DNA of 55,004 nt from Rhodoferax sp. (GTDB lineage Bacteria > Pseudomonadota > Gammaproteobacteria > Burkholderiales > Burkholderiaceae_C). Positions 8,193-16,131 of the stretch are shown piece by piece. Position numbers and translations under genes: made by a program. The stretch spans positions 1 to 55,004 of the forward strand of contig NZ_JAURYQ010000033.1 in NCBI RefSeq assembly GCF_030653815.1, read 5' to 3'. Position 1 is the stretch's first letter. Each line of letters starts with the position of its first letter. Under the pieces are notes generated by a model. The model ran no database searches. It was not told where the DNA came from and worked only from the letters and a program-made list of their open reading frames with translations.

Positions 8193-9512
8193 TCAGGCCA
8201 ACAGCCGCTTGACCAAAACAGGCGCGCTGGCAGGCGCCTGTGGCGCGATTTGCAGCAGGGTCAGGAGCGATCGGCGGGCTTGTTCCGCCGCGCCCCGGTC
8301 GGCCGCGTGCACCACAGCCAGCACCGCGCCCGCCTGCACCGCCTGACCCAGCTGGACAAACTGGCTCAAGCCCACCCGCGCGTCGATGGTGTCGCCGGCC
8401 TGGCGCCTGCCACCACCCAGCTCCACCACGGCCAGGCCGATGTCGCGCGTGGCCATGCCAGCCACAAACCCGCTATGCGGCGCCAGTACCGGCAGTTGAA
8501 CCGGCGCTTTTGGTAGGTAGTGGCCGGGGTGCTCGCAGAGGTCAGTCGGGCCACCCAGTGCGGTGACCATGCGCGCAAACTGTTCCAGCGCGCGGCCACT
8601 GCGCAGGGCCGCATCGACCTGTTGCAGGGCCTGCGCGTCGTTACCCGCCAAGCCGCCCATGACCAGCAGTTCGGCCGACAAGGTGCGCGTGACTTCAAGC
8701 AGCCGCGGCTCGCGCCATTGGCCAGTCAAAAAGTCGATGGCTTCCATCACTTCGAGCGCATTGCCACAGCTGCTGCCCAGCACCTGGTTCATGTCGGTGA
8801 GCCAGGCGCGCGTGGGCAGCCCGGCACCGTTGGCCACTTGCACCAGCGATTCGGCCAGGGTGGTGGCCATGTCAAAAGAATCGGCAAAGGCGCCGTTGCC
8901 CACTTTCACGTCCATCACCAGCGCCTGCAGGCCGGCGGCGAGCTTTTTTGACAGGATGCTGGCGGTGATCAAGGGCACGGATTCGACCGTGGCCGTGACA
9001 TCGCGAATGGCGTACAGCCTGCGGTCGGCCGGTGCCAGTTCCGCCGTCTGGCCAATGATGGCGCAGCCCGCGCTGTGCAGCGCCCGGTGCAGCGTGGGCA
9101 CATCGGGCGCGCACTGGTAGCCGGGGATACTGGCGAGCTTGTCGAGCGTGCCGCCGGTGTGGCCCAGGCCGCGGCCCGAAATCATCGGCACCACGCCGCC
9201 ACAGGCCGCCACGATGGGCGCCAGCATCAGGCTCACCTTGTCGCCAACGCCGCCGGTGGAATGTTTGTCGAGCACCGGGCCGTGCAAGTGGGCGGTGCGC
9301 CAGTCCATCACCAGCCCGGAATGCGTCATGGCCAGGGTCAGGTCAACCGTTTCCGCGCGGCTCATGCCCTTGAGGAACATGGCCATGGCCAGCGCGGCGG
9401 CCTGGCCTTCGCTCCAGGAGCCATCCACCAGGCCACGCACAAAAGCGTCGATGTGGCTGCGCGCCAGGGTCTGGCCGTCACGTTTGATGCGAATGATTTC
9501 CTGGGCCAGCAT
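8193..9512 (-). CDS. deoA: Thymidine phosphorylase
   Basis: A 439-residue enzyme of the nucleoside phosphorylase II family, about the length of E. coli DeoA (440). It carries the phosphate/pyrimidine signature DKHSTGGVGDKVSL at residues 82-95, and ISGRGLGHTGGTLDKL with a SIPGY stretch after it. It splits thymidine or deoxyuridine with phosphate into base and 2-deoxyribose-1-phosphate in the cytoplasm. It is the last gene of a minus-strand operon, 9 bp after deoC. A conversion of the pentose-1-phosphate to the 5-phosphate is needed before DeoC, and no deoB is visible here. Confidence 0.96.
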   Translation of the reverse strand: MLAQEIIRIKRDGQTLARSHIDAFVRGLVDGSWSEGQAAALAMAMFLKGMSRAETVDLTLAMTHSGLVMDWRTAHLHGPVLDKHSTGGVGDKVSLMLAPIVAACGGVVPMISGRGLGHTGGTLDKLASIPGYQCAPDVPTLHRALHSAGCAIIGQTAELAPADRRLYAIRDVTATVESVPLITASILSKKLAAGLQALVMDVKVGNGAFADSFDMATTLAESLVQVANGAGLPTRAWLTDMNQVLGSSCGNALEVMEAIDFLTGQWREPRLLEVTRTLSAELLVMGGLAGNDAQALQQVDAALRSGRALEQFARMVTALGGPTDLCEHPGHYLPKAPVQLPVLAPHSGFVAGMATRDIGLAVVELGGGRRQAGDTIDARVGLSQFVQLGQAVQAGAVLAVVHAADRGAAEQARRSLLTLLQIAPQAPASAPVLVKRLLA

Positions 9513-9521
9513 GGTGAGTTT

Positions 9522-10322
9522 TCAGTAAGCGCCGCGCGGTGCGGTGCTGGGTTCGCTCGCGCCAGACAACACCGCCTCGATGTCGTGCAACAGGCTGCTG
9601 GCGCCAATGCGAAAGCGCTGCGGCGTCAGGGCGGGCGCGCCGAGCAGTTCTTGCGTGAGCGCCAGGTAGGCGGCTGCCTCGGCCACGGTGCGAATGCCGC
9701 CGGACGCCTTGAAGCCCACACGGTTGCGTGCGGCAGGGCTGGCGGCAATGGCGCCGAGCAACAGGCGCGCGGCCTCCAGTGTGGCGCTGACCGGGGTTTT
9801 ACCGGTACTGGTTTTCAAGAAATCAGCGCCAGCGTCCAGACTCAACTGGCAGGCACGTTTGATCAGTTCGGGGGTCTTGAGTTCGCCGGTTTCCAGAATC
9901 ACCTTGAGCAGCAGGCCGGGGCAGGCGCGGCGCACGGCCACCAGCAGTTCGACGACGGCGCGTTCATCACCGGCCATCAGGCTGCGGTAGGGCAGCACCA
10001 CATCGACTTCCTGTGCCCCCGCTTGCACGATCTGTTCGACATCAAGCACGGCGGCGTCGATGTCGGCCCCGCCATGCGGGAAATTGGCCACGGCCGCCAC
10101 GGCAATCGTCGCTGGTAATTGCGCCCGGGCAAACGCCGCCAGGCGCGGCCAGACGCAGACCGCCGCCACCGGGCCGAACGGGCTTTGCGCGCGCCGGCAC
10201 AGGCTTGCAATGTCGGCCTCGGTGTCGGCGTCATTCAAGCTGGTGAGGTCGAGGCAGGCCAGGGCGAGGTGGGCGCTGGCCTGCGGGTTGTTCAGCCATT
10301 GGGTTGGCAAAGGGGTAGTCAT
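9522..10322 (-). CDS. deoC: Deoxyribose-phosphate aldolase
   Basis: A 266-residue aldolase of the E. coli DeoC type, recognised by LTSLNDADTEADI near the N-terminus, NFPHGGADID, EVDVVLPYRSLMAG and the Schiff-base lysine in GADFLKTSTGK. The C-terminal tyrosine typical of the enzyme is kept (ends GAY). It cleaves 2-deoxyribose-5-phosphate to acetaldehyde and glyceraldehyde-3-phosphate. Its ATG overlaps the stop of the upstream phosphorylase gene by 4 bp (ATGA), indicating translational coupling. Confidence 0.96.
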   Translation of the reverse strand: MTTPLPTQWLNNPQASAHLALACLDLTSLNDADTEADIASLCRRAQSPFGPVAAVCVWPRLAAFARAQLPATIAVAAVANFPHGGADIDAAVLDVEQIVQAGAQEVDVVLPYRSLMAGDERAVVELLVAVRRACPGLLLKVILETGELKTPELIKRACQLSLDAGADFLKTSTGKTPVSATLEAARLLLGAIAASPAARNRVGFKASGGIRTVAEAAAYLALTQELLGAPALTPQRFRIGASSLLHDIEAVLSGASEPSTAPRGAY

Positions 10323-11122
10323 GAGGGGTGGTCCATCTCGGCAACGATGTCGGCCAGCAAGCGGCTGGCGGCCGCACTGCCCAGCTGCGCCTGCTGCAGG
10401 GTGTGGGCGTGGCTCAGGTGCTCGGCCGACATGCCGGCACCCAGGTTGGTGATGAAAGACAGCGCCAGCACGCGCAGCCCCAGGTGCCTTGCCAGAATGG
10501 TTTCGGGCACGGTGCTCATGCCCACGGCATCGGCACCCAGCAGCCGCAGCATGCGGATCTCGGCCGGGGTTTCAAACTGCGGGCCAAAAGCCCAGGCGTA
10601 AACGCCTTCAAACAAGCTGGCGCCCTGCTTGTGGGCCACGCGGTGGGCATGGGCTCGCAGCGCCGGGTCATAGGCATCAACCATGTTGACAAAGCGTTCG
10701 GACCCGCTGCTACCGACCAGCGGCGAGCGTTGGGGCAGGTTCAGGTGGTCGCTCAACAGCATCAGGCTTTGCGGCGGCATGTCGGCGCGCAAGCTGCCGG
10801 CCGCATTGGTCTGCACCAGCGTGTGGCAGCCCAGGTGTTTGAGTACGCGCAAGGGCTCAGTCATGCCGTCGATCGCACCCGATTCATAGCCATGCTGGCG
10901 CCCGCTCAGCACGGCCACGCGCTGCGCGCTCAGCTGCCCCAGCCACAGGCTACCACTGTGACCCGCCACACCGGTTTGCGGAAAACCGGCCAGTTCGGCG
11001 TAAGGGATCTGGATGGCATCAACGAGGTGGTCGGTCAAGCCACCCCAGCCCGAGCCCAGCACCACCGCGATGCGCGGTTGCAGATGGGGTGCGCGTTGGC
11101 GGATGGTCTCGATGGTCTTCAT
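10319..11122 (-). CDS. Purine-nucleoside phosphorylase (trimeric type)
   Basis: The ATG at 11122 gives 267 residues; a TTG start 15 bp upstream is possible but less likely. The phosphate site VVLGSGWGGLTDHL, the GRQHGYE stretch, the QTNAAGSL segment, VGMSTVPETILA and SFITNLGAGM mark the PunA/XapA family of purine nucleoside phosphorylases. It converts inosine or guanosine and their deoxy forms with phosphate into base and (deoxy)ribose-1-phosphate. It is the second gene of the operon, 20 bp after cdd. Whether xanthosine is accepted cannot be told. Confidence 0.93.
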   Translation of the reverse strand: MKTIETIRQRAPHLQPRIAVVLGSGWGGLTDHLVDAIQIPYAELAGFPQTGVAGHSGSLWLGQLSAQRVAVLSGRQHGYESGAIDGMTEPLRVLKHLGCHTLVQTNAAGSLRADMPPQSLMLLSDHLNLPQRSPLVGSSGSERFVNMVDAYDPALRAHAHRVAHKQGASLFEGVYAWAFGPQFETPAEIRMLRLLGADAVGMSTVPETILARHLGLRVLALSFITNLGAGMSAEHLSHAHTLQQAQLGSAAASRLLADIVAEMDHPS

Positions 11123-11142
11123 GGTGCGTGCTGGCAAGCGTT

Positions 11143-11574
11143 TTATCTGGCCTTGAGGTGGCCCGGCCCAAAGCTCTCGGGCAGCAATTGCGCCAGGGTG
11201 TGACGCGGGCCCAGCTCAAGTTCGTTGGCGCTCTGGACGATCAGATCGGGGGCGCCAAATTCACGCAACTTCTGACGGCAACCGCCGCAGGGCGTGATCC
11301 AGCTGCCCCCGTCACCGCGGCCCACCACCAGCACGGCGCGGGCCTGTCGGCCGCCGGCCAGCACCATCGCGCTCAAAGCGGCGGCTTCGGCGCACAGGCC
11401 CTCGGGATAGGCGGCGTTTTCCACATTGCAGCCCGCATGAATGCGGCCCTGCTCGTCGAGCACGGCGGCACCGACGGGATAGTTGGAATAGGGCGCATAA
11501 GCCTTGCGTTGGGCCAGGCGCGCGGTGGTTAGCAGCGCCTGCTGCTGGCTGTCGGTAAGGATGAAGCTTGGCAT
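11143..11574 (-). CDS. cdd: Cytidine deaminase
   Basis: A 143-residue enzyme of the short homotetrameric class. Zinc ligands and the catalytic Glu are visible in AGCNVENAAYPEGLCAEAAA and PCGGCRQKLREF, and the N-terminus holds the expected AYAPYSNYPVGAAV. It deaminates cytidine and deoxycytidine to uridine and deoxyuridine, feeding deoA downstream. It is the first gene of the operon. The promoter should lie in the 80 bp before 11574, but no convincing -35/-10 pair was found. Confidence 0.96.
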   Translation of the reverse strand: MPSFILTDSQQQALLTTARLAQRKAYAPYSNYPVGAAVLDEQGRIHAGCNVENAAYPEGLCAEAAALSAMVLAGGRQARAVLVVGRGDGGSWITPCGGCRQKLREFGAPDLIVQSANELELGPRHTLAQLLPESFGPGHLKAR

Positions 11575-11654
11575 GGTCGCACTTTACCGCGAATGGGGGA
11601 TGCGCCGAGACGCTGTGGGCGCTTGACGTCGGCCACGGTGGCACCACGCAGCCA

Positions 11655-13217
11655 TCACGCCATGCCGATAAGCTGCGCTCCTTTGTGAAACAAGGCTGCA
11701 CCACGCGGATCGAAGTGAAAGGCAGCTACAAAATCATCGTAGGTGTACCGAGGCATCAGCTTGCGCAGCGCGTTGGCATGGGCACGTGCTTCGTCAAGCG
11801 AGCCCGCCAGTGCCAGGCTGTAAGCGGCGATGCCGAGAATGTGCGCGTGCGCGTTCGGGCGCGCGGCAGCCTTGACGGCCCAGTCGGCAGCTTCCTTGAA
11901 CTGCCCCAGGCGCACGAGCGCCATGGCGCGCGCACCCAGCATGCCAAACAGCAGTGGGTCGAAGGGACTGAGAAGGCGGGAGTGATCGGAGGAGGAAATG
12001 GCGGCATGCGGGTCACCCGCTTGGGAATGCACAAACGCCAGCGTGTAATGCGCCAGCGCAAAGCTCGGGCTCAGTTCGACCGCTTGCCCCAGTTCAACAA
12101 CAGACTGGTCATGGTGCCCACGCAACCAGAGCGCGCGACCCATGGCCCAGTGTGCTGCCGGGTTGCGCTCATCGACGATGAGGCTTTGGCTGGCTGCTTC
12201 ATAGGCCTGATTGACTTCCGGTTCACGCGCTGCCCAACCCTGGAAGGCGTTCTGGAAATGCGTGAATGACAGCCCTGCGTAGGCCCGTGAGAAAGTTGGA
12301 TCAAGGCGCACTGCCATTTCGAAAAAGTGCCTTGCTCGTTGGTTATCTTCCTTGCTGAAGCGGTACATGTGCCACAGGCCGCGGTGGTGCGCCTCCCACG
12401 CATCCAGCGAGTTTGGCGGACGCAGAATGGCGCGGTTGCGCTCGGTCATCTCGATTTCGCTGGCAAGGCACGCCACGATCTTGTTGCCAATCTCGTCGAG
12501 GACGCTGAGTGCGCCGTCCAACTTGTGGCTTAGCACCTCGGTCCAGATGATCCGTGCTGTGCGTGTCTCTTCGAGCTCAACCGTGACGCTGAGGCTCTGG
12601 TCGCGACGCAGCACCGAGCCGCTCACGACGTAGTCGACCTTCAACAGCCTGCCCGCTTCTTGCGGGCTCAGTCGACGCTCATGCAAGGAGAACACGGTGC
12701 CCTGTGCGATGACGAAAAGGCTTCTCATCTGGGCGAGGCGGGCGATGATGTCGTGGGCGAGCGCGTCGGCAGTGCCGCCGCGTGCATCGGTGACGGGGGA
12801 GAGATCGGCAAAGGGCATCACCGCGATGGAGGCCCGGCGGGGACCCGTGCTCGCAGCGTCGACAAGTTCGCCGGCTGCTGGCGCAACAGGCAAGGCCTGG
12901 GACGGGTCGTGCGCCTGCACCTCTGCGACAAAGCGGTAGCCTCGCCGGTGAACGGTTGCGATGTATTTCTGTTCCTGCCCGCTGTCCCCCAGGGCCTGAC
13001 GAGCTGCCTTGACGCAACTGCTCAAGGTCGACTCGGTCACCACCTTGCCAGCCCACAGTGCGTCAAACAGCTCCTGGCGGGTGACGATGCGGTGGCGCTG
13101 CCGTGCCAAACAGACCAGCAAGTCGAACACCATGGGCTCGACCAGGCGCAGCTGACCATTGCATCGCAATGTGAACAGACTGGTATCGAGCTCAAAGCCC
13201 CTGAAAGTCAGCAGCAC
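11655..13217 (-). CDS. CadC-like winged-helix regulator with FlgO-like and TPR domains
   Basis: The GTG at 13217 is chosen because AGAAGGG precedes it by about 6 bp; it gives 520 residues. A TTG at 13247 would add ten. Residues 1-100 form an OmpR/ToxR-type winged helix (VEPMVFDLLVCLARQRHRIV, TVHRRGYRFVAEV). A FlgO/TolB-like domain follows (IAVMPFADLSP, LLKVDYVVSGSVLR), then TPR repeats from about 290. No membrane helix separates the parts, unlike CadC or ToxR, so this is probably cytoplasmic. The target genes are unknown; the divergent neighbour is a truncated haemoglobin. Confidence 0.82.
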   Translation of the reverse strand: MLLTFRGFELDTSLFTLRCNGQLRLVEPMVFDLLVCLARQRHRIVTRQELFDALWAGKVVTESTLSSCVKAARQALGDSGQEQKYIATVHRRGYRFVAEVQAHDPSQALPVAPAAGELVDAASTGPRRASIAVMPFADLSPVTDARGGTADALAHDIIARLAQMRSLFVIAQGTVFSLHERRLSPQEAGRLLKVDYVVSGSVLRRDQSLSVTVELEETRTARIIWTEVLSHKLDGALSVLDEIGNKIVACLASEIEMTERNRAILRPPNSLDAWEAHHRGLWHMYRFSKEDNQRARHFFEMAVRLDPTFSRAYAGLSFTHFQNAFQGWAAREPEVNQAYEAASQSLIVDERNPAAHWAMGRALWLRGHHDQSVVELGQAVELSPSFALAHYTLAFVHSQAGDPHAAISSSDHSRLLSPFDPLLFGMLGARAMALVRLGQFKEAADWAVKAAARPNAHAHILGIAAYSLALAGSLDEARAHANALRKLMPRYTYDDFVAAFHFDPRGAALFHKGAQLIGMA

Positions 13218-13399
13218 GCGCCACCCTTCTGGAAAAAAGCAAGCCAAATCTTACGGCAGTAACCCATCCCCAGCAAATCTTCACAATACCTCCATCGCAT
13301 CTCCAAGCCACAGAGGACGGGTTTCGGTATCTTTGCCACCAGAGAACGGCCGCAAGCGGGTCTGATCTCGCAACGCCCTTAACCTGAAAGGAATCCATC

Positions 13400-13762
13400 A
13401 TGTCCCAAACTCTTTATCAACGCCTGGGAGAATCCGAAGGCATTGCCCGTATCGTGGAAGACGTGATGGCGAACCATCTGGCCAACCCGCTTGTCAAAAC
13501 CCGATTCGAGAACATCAAGGATCTGGAGCGCGCCAAGCGCATGGCGCGTGAATTTTTTGGCGCAGGCTCCGGCGGCCCCGCCCCCTACACGGGCAAAGAC
13601 ATGGTGGAGGCCCACAAAGGCATGAACATCAGCGAGCAGGAGTACCTGGCAGCGATGGACGACATCCTTGGCGCCATGGATAAAAATCATTGCGACGCGC
13701 AAACCAAGAACGATGTGCTGGCCATTCTGTACTCGCTGAAGGGTCACATCATTCGCGTTTGA
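13400..13762 (+). CDS. Group I truncated haemoglobin with apolar distal pocket
   Basis: A 120-residue protein preceded by AAGGAA. It aligns without gaps to the GlbN core: LYQRLGESEGI, FFGAGSGGPAPYTG, then proximal His72 in VEAHKGM. CD1 Phe36 is kept. The B10 position, normally Tyr in VEDFY, reads VEDVM, so Met23 replaces Tyr, and the E11 position (Gln in Mycobacterium tuberculosis GlbN) aligns with Ala49. Family members bind O2, NO or CO and detoxify NO. Loss of the polar distal residues predicts weaker O2 stabilisation. The gene stands alone, divergent from a regulator. Confidence 0.9.
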   Translation: MSQTLYQRLGESEGIARIVEDVMANHLANPLVKTRFENIKDLERAKRMAREFFGAGSGGPAPYTGKDMVEAHKGMNISEQEYLAAMDDILGAMDKNHCDAQTKNDVLAILYSLKGHIIRV

Positions 13763-13793
13763 CACGTCGTCAGCCGGGCTGGCGAAACAATTG

Positions 13794-14426
13794 TCATGGT
13801 GTCGACCCCGCCTGGCGCATGGCCTGGGCCATCGCCGTGTGCCCACGGGCGTCCAGCGTGTCGGCGGCACCCCGTCGATCGGGCACTTCCCGGTTTTGAC
13901 TGAGTTTGAGCTTGCCCACCAGCGAGGTGATGGCGATCTCGAGGCCCACCACGTTGCGCAGCATGGTGTCGATGAACTCCGGCGCGGAGTCCCCCATTTT
14001 CCAGGGCTTGGGCTCAGCGGCTTCGTGGCTTCGCGTGAGCCGGGCCACCACGCGACGCACAAAGCGCTCGTCGTCATGCGCGGTGAGCGTGCCGTGCACA
14101 TGCACCACCTCGTAGTTCCAGGTCGGGACCTGGCGATGTGTCTCATGCTTGCTGGGGTACCAGTTGGGCGAGATGTAGGCCTCGGCACCGCGAAACACGA
14201 CCATCACCGGCGTGCCTGCGGGGCAACGTTGCCAAAGCGGGTTGGCTCGGGCCACGTGCGCGATGAGGGTGCCGTGCGTCCCCGCGTCCGGGTCGTGCTC
14301 GAACGGAAGGTGTTCGGCATCCAGGCCGGCACTTCCGTGGGTGACCAGCATGCCCAGCGGATGCTCGCGCATGATGCGTTGCAGTGCTTCGGGCCGGGTT
14401 TCAGCAAAGTGGGCGGGAATGTACAT
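13794..14426 (-). CDS. PaiB-family FMN-binding protein
   Basis: A 210-residue protein with the PaiB pattern: MYIPAHFAE at the start, PLGMLVTHG, ADAEHLPF-like LDAEHLPFE, then VFRGAEAYISPNWYPSK and VPTWNYEVVHVHG, which form the split-barrel FMN site. It was first described as a negative regulator in Bacillus; other members are flavin oxidoreductases. No DNA-binding domain is visible, so enzymatic function is equally likely. It converges on the haemoglobin gene and is divergent from the ParA gene. Confidence 0.9.
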   Translation of the reverse strand: MYIPAHFAETRPEALQRIMREHPLGMLVTHGSAGLDAEHLPFEHDPDAGTHGTLIAHVARANPLWQRCPAGTPVMVVFRGAEAYISPNWYPSKHETHRQVPTWNYEVVHVHGTLTAHDDERFVRRVVARLTRSHEAAEPKPWKMGDSAPEFIDTMLRNVVGLEIAITSLVGKLKLSQNREVPDRRGAADTLDARGHTAMAQAMRQAGSTP

Positions 14427-14526
14427 TGTGGACCTTGGAATGGATCAGGACGAAATTATTCACCAGTCTGGTCGTCCTTGCCTTTGCCGGTAACATCCGG
14501 AAATCACGCTGCAGGAGGTTTCAGTC

Positions 14527-15144
14527 ATGCCAGTTGTCGTCGTTGCCAACCCCAAGGGAGGTGTGGGCAAGTCCACCCTGTCCACCCAGATTGCTGGCTA
14601 CTTTGCCAGCCAGAACCACGCTGTGATGCTGGGCGACGCCGATCGTCAGCAGTCGAGCAAACTCTGGCTGTCACTGCGCCCGGAGCAGGCGCGGGCCATT
14701 CGCAGTTGGGAACTGGGCAACGACCAGATTGCCAAACCGCCCAAAGGCACCACCCATGTGGTGCTGGACACCCCCGCCGGTCTGCACGGCAAGCGTCTCA
14801 AGGAAATTCTCAAGCGGGCGCACAAGGTGGTCGTGCCCTTGCAGCCCAGCGTGTTTGACATCTTTGCCACGCAGGATTTTTTGAATGAACTGGCGGAAAG
14901 CGCACGCGCTGCCCAAATAGACGTTGGCATTGTCGGCATGCGGGTGGACGAGCGCACCCGCGCCGCCGAGCAATTGCACACCTTTGTGGAAGCCACCGGC
15001 CTGCCGGTGCTGGGCTATGTGCGTGACACGCAAAACTACGTCCAGCTGGCGGCCCGCGGCCTCACGGTGTTCGACCTGCCTCCCGGGCGCGTGGCGCGGG
15101 ACCTGGCCCAGTGGCAAGCCATTTGTCGCTGGCTGGATCAGTAG
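14527..15144 (+). CDS. Orphan ParA/MinD-type ATPase
   Basis: A 205-residue P-loop ATPase with a strong GGAGG Shine-Dalgarno. The deviant Walker A KGGVGKST carries the signature lysine (residues 9-16); DADRQQSS is the switch I region and VVLDTPAG the Walker B region. It lacks the N-terminal helix-turn-helix of plasmid ParA. No ParB, Min, flagellar or pilus positioning partner lies beside it, so its cargo is unknown. Similar short ParA proteins position protein complexes or plasmids. Confidence 0.9.
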   Translation: MPVVVVANPKGGVGKSTLSTQIAGYFASQNHAVMLGDADRQQSSKLWLSLRPEQARAIRSWELGNDQIAKPPKGTTHVVLDTPAGLHGKRLKEILKRAHKVVVPLQPSVFDIFATQDFLNELAESARAAQIDVGIVGMRVDERTRAAEQLHTFVEATGLPVLGYVRDTQNYVQLAARGLTVFDLPPGRVARDLAQWQAICRWLDQ

Positions 15145-15374
15145 CAGCTTGAGGTTTCTTTGCTTTAATCAGCGTCTAGTCCGGATAAGGTGGTGGGTTT
15201 TGATAAATCCAACAAACGATGACTTTTTTGGTGAATGGTCTGCACGAGATGATTCAAAATCAATGCCATCACACCGGCTATACAAGCGCCCGTGCGTTTT
15301 GCAAAAATTGTAAAAATGGGCTTTAGCCTATATCGAGACTGCGTAAGCAGCTATTTAATTGATAAAGGATTGAG
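15145..15374. other. AT-rich intergenic stretch before the toxin-antitoxin pair
   Basis: These 230 bp are clearly poorer in G+C than the genes on either side. No open frame or repeat stands out. The end carries AAAGGA just before the mntA start. The promoter of the toxin-antitoxin pair should lie here; candidate AT-rich -10 hexamers exist but none is convincing. Confidence 0.4.
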
Positions 15375-15677
15375 ATGCACCCCAGCTTGAAAATTGACGC
15401 CGATACGCTGGCACGCTTCTGCCAGATGCGGCGTATCCGCCGCCTGGCTTTATTCGGCTCGCAACTCAAAGGGCATGCGCGGCCTGACAGTGACATTGAT
15501 TTGCTGGTGGAGTTTGAGCCAGAGCACGTGCCGGGTCTGCTGGGGGTAGCCAACATAGAGCTGGAGTTATCAGACCTGCTTGGTGGGCAAAAAGTTGATC
15601 TGCGCACCCCCGGCGATTTGTCGCGCCACTTTCGTGATGAGATCGTCCGTACAGCACAGGTGCAATATGCAAGCTGA
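15375..15677 (+). CDS. mntA: MntA-type minimal nucleotidyltransferase antitoxin
   Basis: A 100-residue minimal nucleotidyltransferase. The catalytic signature GS-x10-DxD is exact: [15 protein letters not shown] (residues 28-42), with a third acidic position near KVDL. The ATG follows AAAGGATTGAG. Its TGA overlaps the HEPN gene start region by about 11 bp, so the two are translationally linked. In characterised pairs, MntA AMPylates a tyrosine of the HEPN toxin and silences it. Function here is inferred from the motif and the gene pair. Confidence 0.93.
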   Translation: MHPSLKIDADTLARFCQMRRIRRLALFGSQLKGHARPDSDIDLLVEFEPEHVPGLLGVANIELELSDLLGGQKVDLRTPGDLSRHFRDEIVRTAQVQYAS

Positions 15678-16002
15678 AGACAGGGTACGTATCCTGCACA
15701 TGGTCGAGGCTTGTGAGGCATTGCTGCGCTTTACCGCAGGGCGGGAGCGCAATGCCTTGGCCTCGGACGAGATGCTGTTGTTTGCTGTGGTGCGAGCCGT
15801 AGAAATTGTTGGCGAGGCCGCCAGCAAGGTTACCCAGGAAACGCGTGATAAGCATTCGCACATTCCATGGCGTGCCATCGTTGGCATGCGTAACCGGCTG
15901 ATTCATGCCTATTTTGAAATTGACATCGACATGGTCTGGGTGGCCGCCACCGAAGAGATTCCTGTGCTGTTATCACAACTGCGGCCGCTGGTTACCGCGT
16001 AA
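15667..16002 (+). CDS. hepT: HepT-type HEPN ribonuclease toxin
   Basis: Starting at the ATG at 15667, inside the end of mntA, this encodes 111 residues. The helical HEPN core ends in the RX4HXY signature, RNRLIHAY, where Arg and His form the RNase site and Tyr is the AMPylation target in studied systems. [18 protein letters not shown] is the typical first half. With mntA it forms a type VII-like toxin-antitoxin unit. A start 87 bp upstream in the same frame would extend back through mntA and is unlikely. Confidence 0.93.
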   Translation: MQAEDRVRILHMVEACEALLRFTAGRERNALASDEMLLFAVVRAVEIVGEAASKVTQETRDKHSHIPWRAIVGMRNRLIHAYFEIDIDMVWVAATEEIPVLLSQLRPLVTA

Positions 16003-16131
16003 ATCCCCACCTCAATGGCTTTTTGACCGGCCAGCACGTTGGCTAATGCAATCAACCCAAATCCAGTGAAAGCGTGTGGGCGAGATTTTGAGAATTTGTG
16101 TTTTGAAAGGTGGTCGCAATGCTCTACCTCC
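16003..16131. other. Intergenic between hepT and convergent topB
   Basis: This is a 129-bp gap between the stops of two convergent genes. It has lower G+C on the hepT side. No terminator hairpin with a T-run was found. Confidence 0.3.

Noticed and set aside
9075..10118. A 347-codon open frame on the plus strand opposite deoA/deoC
   Set aside because: It is antisense to two clearly recognised enzymes, is rich in Gly, His, Ala and Arg as expected for a shadow of GC-rich coding DNA, and matches no family.
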